A DNA stretch of 64,000 nt, taken from Apoda limacodes. Taxonomy: Eukaryota > Arthropoda > Insecta > Lepidoptera > Limacodidae. Location: positions 11,160,001-11,224,000 of the forward strand of contig OX291544.1 in NCBI GenBank assembly GCA_946406115.1, read 5' to 3'. The translations under genes and the position numbers were made by a program. Within the stretch, counting starts at the first letter, position 1, and each line of letters begins with the position of its first letter. Below are positions 56,771 through 64,000 of this stretch, in pieces. The notes beneath the pieces were generated by a model. That model searched no databases. It saw only the letters and a program-made list of their open reading frames with translations, and was not told where the DNA came from.

Positions 56771-56929
56771 AGGAATAACTTTTTTTTTTATGTTTTGACA
56801 TCTAGTTCTCTCTGAAAAGGACCAGTTGGTATGAGAACTTTTTGTTTTGTTTGCAAGAATTAAAACACATGCAATCAAATAAAATGTTTTTTATTAAAAT
56901 TTTATAAATTATAAATAATGTTTTTGATA

Positions 56930-57192
56930 AATGTCTCTTTTTCTATATATATATTTCCTATGGTATAACTAAAATATTTAAGTACTCGTTTTCGTAATGA
57001 AAAGAAAATTGAAACTTAACCATAAGAATAAAAAAAAAATACAAGTCACTATTCATTCGGTAACGCTGCTATATTTTGAAAAACAACAAAGTAAAAAAAA
57101 AATGTTATGTCTTAGATATATTGAAATGTAAAAAAATATCTGTAAGAGAAATAGTACTTTATTTTTAGGGTTCCGTATAAATGTCTCTTTTT

Positions 57193-57223
<31 letters not shown>

Positions 57224-57345
57224 ACTAACCATAAGAATAAAAAAAAATACAAGTCACAATTCATTCGGTAACGCTGCTATATTTTGAAAAACAACAAAGT
57301 AAAAAAAAATATGTCATGTCTTAAATATATTGAAATGTTTTTCTC
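56930..57345. repeat. direct duplication of about 200 bp with TA microsatellite
   Basis: 56930-57130 and 57178-57345 share ATGTCTCTTTTT, TATATATAT, TAACCATAAGAATAAAAAAA, CATTCGGTAACGCTGCTATA and TTTTGAAAAACAACAAAG. The second copy has an expanded TA run (57199-57222). Confidence 0.85.
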
Positions 57346-58136
57346 TAGTTGACGGGTTAAGAATGCATTTAGTCCACTTTTTGTAAATTTAGTTTTTCTC
57401 CGCAATAAGATGATAATAAAAGTAAATTGTGTTCATTTAGGTTTAGGTTTTAGATATTTTAGTAGACTGAATTGCAAGCAGCGGGTGGCAAAACTCTGAA
57501 ATCGGCCATATCAAATCAATTCAGTCAACCACCGAATATTTCTGAAGATATTGTTCAGTTGAAGTCTGGGTGTCGTAAACCCTCTACAATACTGCACTTT
57601 ATAAAAGTGGAGAAACTTAACAATGACTGTCGAAAATGGGCTAAGTCCTTTTAATTCTGTGGCATAAGTGGACCATGGAGGAGTGGAGCACATTTTTGAC
57701 TGGAGAGAAATGTATGAAAGTAAATCTTGCTTGAAATCTAATTTTAAGGTCTGGAAAGGGCTAGATGTAAGATTATTCCAAACATTTCTCCCTAAGCATC
57801 GCGACATCCGAGTATCCAGACTTTTCGCAACAAACTCCCAGATCATGTACATTTAGCTGTAGTAACTATTTTATCTATTTAAGACAGTTATTGGAAAGTA
57901 TTTTAACCGATTTATAAACTCGATCAGTGTTTTCTAGCTAGAAAAAAGTAAAGCAAATAAATTTAGAGTTAGAAATAACAACAGATACGCAATATGGCTG
58001 TCTATTGTAGTGTTCCGCTGCGTATCCGGCATCGAATATTGAAAAATTATTGATTCATAGTTTGCTGCAAGTGCTGCAACCGTACTGTATAAGTTCATGA
58101 TTGCGTCTTTTTATTCGTTACTTAGATGTTGGCGAG
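57346..58136. other. upstream flank of the cuticle protein gene
   Basis: Includes frames on both strands at 57472-57856 without recognisable protein features. No specific regulatory element could be identified other than the TATA box that follows. Confidence 0.35.
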
Positions 58137-58143
58137 TATAAAA
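58137..58143 (+). promoter_or_regulatory. TATA box of the cuticle protein gene
   Basis: TATAAAA 68 bases before the start codon at 58211, as expected for a cuticle protein gene with a short 5' UTR. A TCAGTG initiator-like word is at 58184, somewhat further than the usual 30 bases. Confidence 0.6.
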
Positions 58144-58210
58144 ACTCAAGAACTGTGGAATAGACAACAGAACCGGTGGGAACTCAGTGTTATACCAACT
58201 ACGATTCAAA

Positions 58211-61200
58211 ATGGCTTCCATGTTACAGGTATGCATAATTAAATTATAACTATAAACTAATTTAAATTAGGATTAAATTCATAAATGATCATACCTGATG
58301 AGAATATCCCCAGTACTTACCGGGTAATTTAATGCATATAATTTGAAATAGGATTATATTACGATAAAGTAAGATTGATGTAACGTTAATCTGAAGTTCT
58401 TATAATTATGTAAATTATACCTACTTATAATATTAGTATTATTAAAATAATCAAATCAATAAAATCAGATTGTCCATTCCATATGGCAGGGTACCCAGAA
58501 CGCTGGATGAATTTCCTTGTTGGGTTCTTTGAGGAAGAAAAGAGACAATCCTAAATGTTTAAAATTTAAAGTAATACTGGTACCCTGATATTGGTACCCT
58601 CTGATACAGGTTCTATCGACAATGTATAATGTAATGTTGCTACATATTTTATTTATAGGGCGAAACCGATTTTTAAGTTTCGATAACAGTAGGACCGTTA
58701 TCGAAAAACGAATTATTTTTCCCCAAATCTGTACATATCTGTGTTTGGGTAGGTTTGACCCTGTAGGTTGGATACCTTCAAAAGTAACATACTAATGAAA
58801 TAAAAACGAAACAGAAGGTTTAACTAAAACATGTAAAATACAAAATTTGTATTCTATATGTCGTATTGCTATAAGCGATTTCTTTCAGGAGATTTTGTAG
58901 TAGGTAAAATTGTAGATGTGTAGTTGGTAGTCTTGGTAGTGCCTGTAAAGTGCGTAGGGAGCATCCATCCACTGAACCTTTACAGTGGATCAATTTCTTT
59001 ATTAAAATATCTAAGGTTTATTTTAGAATCATTGTTTTTTCACATATAATTCAAAGAAGAACTCCTAATCTTCATTTAAAAATGTTTAAGATTTGGATTT
59101 CATACTTCCATTTAGGAGCTTTAGACAGCGATTTATAGCTGGATTGCACAGCTTCGGATCTCAATGGATCACATATAAAAATATTGGTCTCTTTTTTAGA
59201 GGGGGATCCTAACGGCTTTTTTTTGACATTCTTTGATGATACTTAAGTTCGTAGAACTTGGTAGGTAGAGGGATGTACCAATAGTCAAAGAAATTCTGCC
59301 AGGAATATTAATTATGATTGTTCTTATCCTCTTTTTATCCTAATTATTGTACGATCTCTATAATTTGGTTTTCTATTTCTTATCTCGTGTCCTCCATTTG
59401 ACCTGTAAAACACCTTGTAGTTGCTAAACTACACATGGTTAGTACAAACAAATCAAGACCCTGATTTACTTAGTACAAAACGATCTACTGTAACATGAAG
59501 ACTATTTTGAAAACAAAAATACAAATAAAGCTAATTAATAGATAATATTATATTTTTACACTTTAATCAATATCGAAAATAATAGAAGTCGGTTAAAAAC
59601 GGTTAAAATAGGTAAGAAATATTTTTGAAAACTTATTAAAATTTAGTTTTGGTCTTACTGAGACCAATGCGTTGCTTGTGATAGTAACTAGTTTGACAGA
59701 CAGCTGTCTGGAAGGAAGTAATCCTATTGAAAGTACAGCTATGTGTGTATGATACATATTACAAATCCGTTGCAAAAGATCCACTGCAACTCACGATTCA
59801 CCGGCCCCGCTCTCGCCGACATGTTAATCTGAATATTTGCCATCACTCAACTTAACACAATTTAATAACCAAATTCTCGAGTTCACCGCTTTCCTTTAAT
59901 TCAAAAACCTTATTTCTTGATAAATGTTCCTGAATATTATATATTATTATTATTATTATGTATAATTACCACATGTAAGTGTTTAGACGCGTCGAATTAC
60001 TCTTTATTTACCAAAATTCTTGACTAAAAAAAGGTATGAGGTTTTACGTTATTGGTAAATTATTAGGCAATTATTAAAATCAAAACAAAATAACGTGACC
60101 CACAATAAACTGTTCGAATCAACGAACCTTTAACCCAAAAATGCTAGACACAAATAACACGAATCTAAAACTTTCTTTGAAGTCTGTAATGTTTTCATTG
60201 CCATGTTATTGAGTAACGGCTCGGCGCTAGTAAACCGTGAAGGTCGACCGAGTTTCTCCTTTGTTGACACTTTGCTCATGATTATTACCTACGGGAACTC
60301 TGTTTAGCACAGCCGAAACACTCATTTCATTTATTCAGTCAGTCACCGCCTTTGATAAATTTGACAACGTCGAGAAGTCATGGCGCCGCCGCGACAAGAT
60401 GTATGACTGGCTGGACAGGACCCGGCTAGCCATATAGGATGACACCGCGCACTTTTTTTTTTTTTTTTTTTTTTTACACTACTAAGGTGGCAAACAAGCG
60501 TACGGTCCGCCTGATGGTAAGCGGTCACCGTAGCCTATGAACGCTTGAAACTTATTTTACGATTGCTCTGTCTCGTTATCTTAGATGGCCGACTAAATGA
60601 AATTATTGTTTAGCCTCTGGTACACAGAGTTCCCGTAGGTAATAATCATGAGCTTTGGGTCTCAATGGATCAAATATAAAAAAATTGTTTCCATTTTAAG
60701 AGGGGGATCCTAACGACGCGCACCTTATTTCACGAGTACTCTGTCTCGTTACCTTAGATGGTCGACTGAATGAAATTATTGTTCAGGCTGTGGTAGTAGG
60801 CTTTATGTAGAAATGTTAGCTACTTACCATTATACTGGCATCAAAGGTGATTCAATGTGTAAGGTATATATGTATACCAATCACATGTTGACATTTTCAA
60901 CAGCTTTTGTGTGTGCCGTTAATAAAGCATGTGATTGGTTTAAACAGAAATACTATTTTGCAAATAGGTTCCAATGTGTATATACATACATACTGCTAAT
61001 ATTTGTTTAAAAGATTAGCCATCATCAAAATTAATGCTAACGTTTTGATCCAGGGTATCTCTGACTACAAATCCTAAATGTGAAAGTATGTCTGGATGGA
61101 TGTTTATTACTCAAGCACGCTTCAACCATTGGACGGATCGGCACACATATAGGTTAGGTCCTGGAATAAGACATAGGCTACTATTTATCATAAAAAAATA

Positions 61201-64000
61201 AAAAGTTCCCGCGACAAGCCACAGTTATAGCAAACTTCAGTAGTATATTAAGGAGTTCCATACGCCGATATTTGAATTTAGGGCAAAATCTAGTAATTTT
61301 TTTTTTTTTTTAATTTAAACACTACGTATTTTCCTACTTTCAAGATTATATTTTGTCTCCTGAAATTAATATCAGATGTGTTTTCAGGTCGTTACCCTCT
61401 TTACATTAGCATCAGCTGGTGCTTACGCGAAAGGTCAAGGAGGGTACTCCTACAACCGCTTCAGTGGCCCGGTCAGTGGACAGATCAGGGAGATCCAAGT
61501 ACCCGCAGCTCAGCACATTGCAGCGCAGCAACACGCTGACTACGGATATGATCATGAATCAGGAAAGATACATCCTGATACTAGCAAATATGCACATCTT
61601 AAGACTGTTGATTATGTGGTAAGTGTAAAGCGCTTACTACAATAAATTAATTGGTTAATGATTATTTCTAGAAGCTTTCCGAACTTTTGAGAAGAAAAAT
61701 AGTAGGTACTTAGAGCTTAAAAAAATCCGAAAAACATGGGCAATAAGTTTCTTTGTGATTGCTGAATATCCGGAATGTTTTGTATAGCCAGTGTTATGTT
61801 AGGTAATAAGGGTTTTCACCTTCGTTATCTGTGTCTGTTGAAATTACCAATGCTGCTATCAAGGACAGGTTGATATTGTTGTAAGGCCGCATCGCAATCT
61901 AGTGAGCTTATTCTAAAAAGTCTGGAGTAGTTGGATCGCAACAGTTTTTAAGTCACGAGAGACGAGATATATGTACTACAATACATTTTATCTCCGAGAA
62001 TGCGCGGCCTAAGTACTTCAGATTTTTCACATTGAGACTTCAGGTATTCATTTATGCCTATTGCATTACATTGCCTAGACTTTGATAGGTTACCTACTTA
62101 CCTTAATTCAGGCGATCGTGTAGTCACTAAGTTATACGTAGTTATACTATTAATGAAGTGTTTTCAGCTTTTAAATGACCTTGTTGTTGTTGTTGTGATC
62201 TTGTGTGTTTGTTTTTGCTTCGTTCGCTTCTGAGTTTGCGCAAATGTTATAGAATTCTTGCTCGTGTTGTGAATCATTGTTTGCCACCATATAAGACTCC
62301 TTTTTTGTGAGCATTTGAAGCTTGAGGCTACTTAAGCTACGGTAATAAATACATAAATATTTTCAATCTGTTCCGAAACCTTCTAAAGTGAATCTTCGAA
62401 CTTCGACTAGTACATACATACATACATAAGACATACTTAAACACAAACTCAAATTATTTTTATTCAAATTAGATTCTTAGTTACAAATACTTTTGAATCA
62501 TTAAAGTTATTAAATAATATTTGTATTTTTTGAACAACGTATGAACTTAAAACAAATTTTCTATATATAGGCTAAACCAGATTACCACTACTCCTACGGG
62601 GTAGACGATCCCCGCACTGGCAACCTCCAAAACCACAAAGAGAGCCGTGATGGTGATGTAGTGCAGGGAGAATACTCTCTCGTGGAGCCTGACGGTTCCC
62701 TACGTGTTGTAAGATACACTGCTGACCCTAAAAATGGGTTCCAGGTATGTTTTCAATAATGAGACGAACTGTGTCAAAATACAATACTATTAATACTAAA
62801 CGTAAAAGGTTCTACGTAGGCGCAGTCATTCTTTGCCGCTACTTTAAATAGCAATATAGTGTGTTTTTTGATGAAGGAGATAAACATCTTACTGAATTTA
62901 CATGCATTTTGTTGGCAAAGTAAGAAGCTATGACTAAATGTCAAAAATTCGTTAAGTAACAATGATGTAAAAGTGAAAAAAAATCGAAGACCTTGACTGA
63001 TCTTGAAATTGAATTCTGGGAAGCATCTTTCCTTTGTAGACTGCCGTTACATAAACTTCCGTGGCAAGAACCTACTTGGTCACGCATCGCCAGATTTCAA
63101 TGACGGCAGCAAAATACGGTGTTGTCCGTTGTTTATGTTACATGTTTAATAATTGATGTTATTATGTGCTTGTATGTTTATTATGCACTTTCATTTTCCT
63201 GTAGGTAGTCGGAAATAGATAGCGGAAGATGAGGGTTTGTGGCCGGCCTATATTGTAGGCCCATTTATAAATATAAATTGCATACAATAACATATATTTT
63301 TATAGGGTGAATAAACAATTACATTTTGTACTTTACAATCCTGGGATTTGAAATTTGTAACTTAAAAGGAAGGGTAACGGTTTTAACACTAGCATGTGTA
63401 TGTGGAAATTATGATAAAGATATTTTTATATTTACTGCTTAACCACCTACGTACCATATTTATAGAGGTATTTGTTTTTGTATCTATAGATTCGAAGAGA
63501 ACCATTAGCTATAAAAAGTAAACTAGAAATATGCATAGCATCAATAATGGGATTTTATCGTTTTCGGATATAAGTTTTTTAAAATTATTACTTTTTGAAG
63601 CAGTTTTAATACTAATTTGTTTTATATACCGGGTGTTATAAATAAGAGTACTAAACAGGCATCCCTGGTTAGTGTTAAAAGTATGAAAGCATTTAACACC
63701 GGTCTAAGGTTTAAATTCTAAACCTACAAAAAAATAGAAGTGAAAACCTTAAAATTAACTGTTTGGGATGAATCGCTAAAAGAGTAATGACCTTTGTCCT
63801 TAAATTCTATTCAGGTACGTTTTTCTTACATACTTTTAAGACTTTCGGGTAATGCTGGATTAGTACTCTATTCTGCTACACCATAAATATTCTATCTGTT
63901 CTAATTTTTTAAAGGCGGTGGTTCACAAACAAGCGAACGGTCAAGCACAGAGGCCAGTAGCTTATGGACATGGAGAAGAGCTGGAAGATGACACGAGAGA
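58211..64000 (+). CDS. RR-2 cuticular protein (CPR family), 3' end outside window
   Basis: Four exons in phase 0: 58211-58228 (MASMLQ), 61388-61618, 62571-62744 and 63915 to the window end; donors GTATGC, GTAAGT, GTATGT. The 169 residues seen begin with a secretion signal (MASMLQVVTLFTLASAGAYA). Exon 2 is rich in Gly, Tyr, His and Ala. Exons 3-4 carry the Rebers-Riddiford chitin-binding domain of the RR-2 type: PDYHYSYGVDDPRTGNLQ, then HKESRDGDVVQGEYSLVEPD, then GSLRVVRYTADPKNGFQ and AVVHKQ. The protein is secreted by epidermis and binds chitin in hard cuticle. A tiny first exon coding part of the signal peptide followed by a long intron is usual for this family. Expression would be moult-linked, which the sequence does not show directly. 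The end of the gene is missing. Confidence 0.93.
60363..60437 (+). mobile_element. LINE ORF2 extreme C-terminus
   Basis: Reads SWRRRDKMYDWLDRTRLAI and a TAG in a GC-rich patch; consistent with the end of a retrotransposon ORF. Family uncertain. Confidence 0.35.
60453..60550 (-). mobile_element. retroposon 3' tail with poly-T
   Basis: A run of 23 T (60453-60475), the reverse complement of a poly-A tail, precedes GGTGGCAAACAAGCGTACGG and CCGCCTGATGGTAAGCGGTC, the 3'-end motif of the LINE family seen at 9290. It is a recent-looking short insertion on the minus strand. Confidence 0.65.
60565..60797. repeat. diverged direct repeat
   Basis: 60565-60620 and 60739-60797 share CTCTGTCTCGTTA, CTTAGATGG, CGACT and AATGAAATTATTGTT. 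A related block GGTCTCAATGGATCA with GAGGGGGATCCTAACG occurs at 60657-60717 and again at 59157-59216. Confidence 0.6.
61078..61190 (-). mobile_element. RTE-like retroposon tail (inverted copy)
   Basis: Reverse complement of the tail type at 25195-25330: GGATGGATGTTTATTACTCA, AGCACGCTTCAACCATTGGA, CGGATCG and TAGGTCCTGGAATA. It lies near the end of intron 1 of the cuticle protein gene. Confidence 0.45.

Larger units (their letters stand above)
60274..60653. repeat. 30-bp perfect inverted repeat in intron 1
   Basis: 60274-60303 (GCTCATGATTATTACCTACG...) is the exact reverse complement of 60624-60653. Between the arms lie a LINE ORF end (60363-60437) and a retroposon tail with poly-T (60453-60550). 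Confidence 0.85.

Noticed and set aside
57472..57856. Frames on both strands upstream of the cuticle gene
   Set aside because: No domain, no splice context and mutually overlapping; probably chance.

Overview
The window looks like an AT-rich insect genome, most likely a moth or butterfly (Lepidoptera). It has spliced genes with small exons and insect-type introns, an RR-2 chitin-binding cuticle protein gene, a mitochondrial ribosomal protein gene, and many lepidopteran-style transposable elements (LINE tails, tRNA-derived SINEs, hAT and other MITEs). Only three host protein genes can be supported well.

Layout. 1-2835: repeat debris (LINE C-terminus, RTE-like tail, a MITE). 2836-3597: intronless gene for mitochondrial ribosomal protein L47 (uL29m). 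4097-18043: a six-exon minus-strand gene (about 612 residues, identity unknown) convergent with mRpL47; its introns carry a SINE, a hAT MITE with target duplication, foldback elements and two degenerate LINEs. 18044-25600: mostly non-coding, with a possible minus-strand terminal exon and a frameshifted, DDE-deleted pogo/Tigger-type transposase with a PHD finger. 25604-48872: a minus-strand LINE fragment split by a 22.3-kb Ty3/Gypsy LTR retrotransposon. 48873-58136: repeats and inverted repeats, no host gene. 58211-64000: four exons of an RR-2 cuticle protein gene on the plus strand, cut by the window end.

The outstanding feature is the giant Gypsy element at 26227-48563. Its two LTRs are about 5.6 kb each, nearly identical, begin TGTAG and end CTACA, and are flanked by the 4-bp duplication ATGT. 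Each LTR contains a complete type III hammerhead ribozyme core (28816-28892 and 45549-45625): CTGATGA, a stem II, GAAA, a five-pair stem III, a GTA cleavage triplet and a six-pair stem I. The loops of stems I and II are complementary to each other over about 12 positions. Cleavage at both sites of a genome-length transcript would release a 16,733-nt RNA holding exactly one element unit, the logic used by plant retrozymes, but here in a protein-coding animal Gypsy element. The element also has a 6.4-kb internal non-coding leader with long tandem repeats, a matching splice donor and acceptor that could remove an 11-kb leader intron, an AT-hook-like Gag without a zinc knuckle, a Pol that starts with a G-patch-like motif before the protease, no visible tRNA primer-binding site and no env.

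All protein assignments come from reading motifs by eye; no database search was run.
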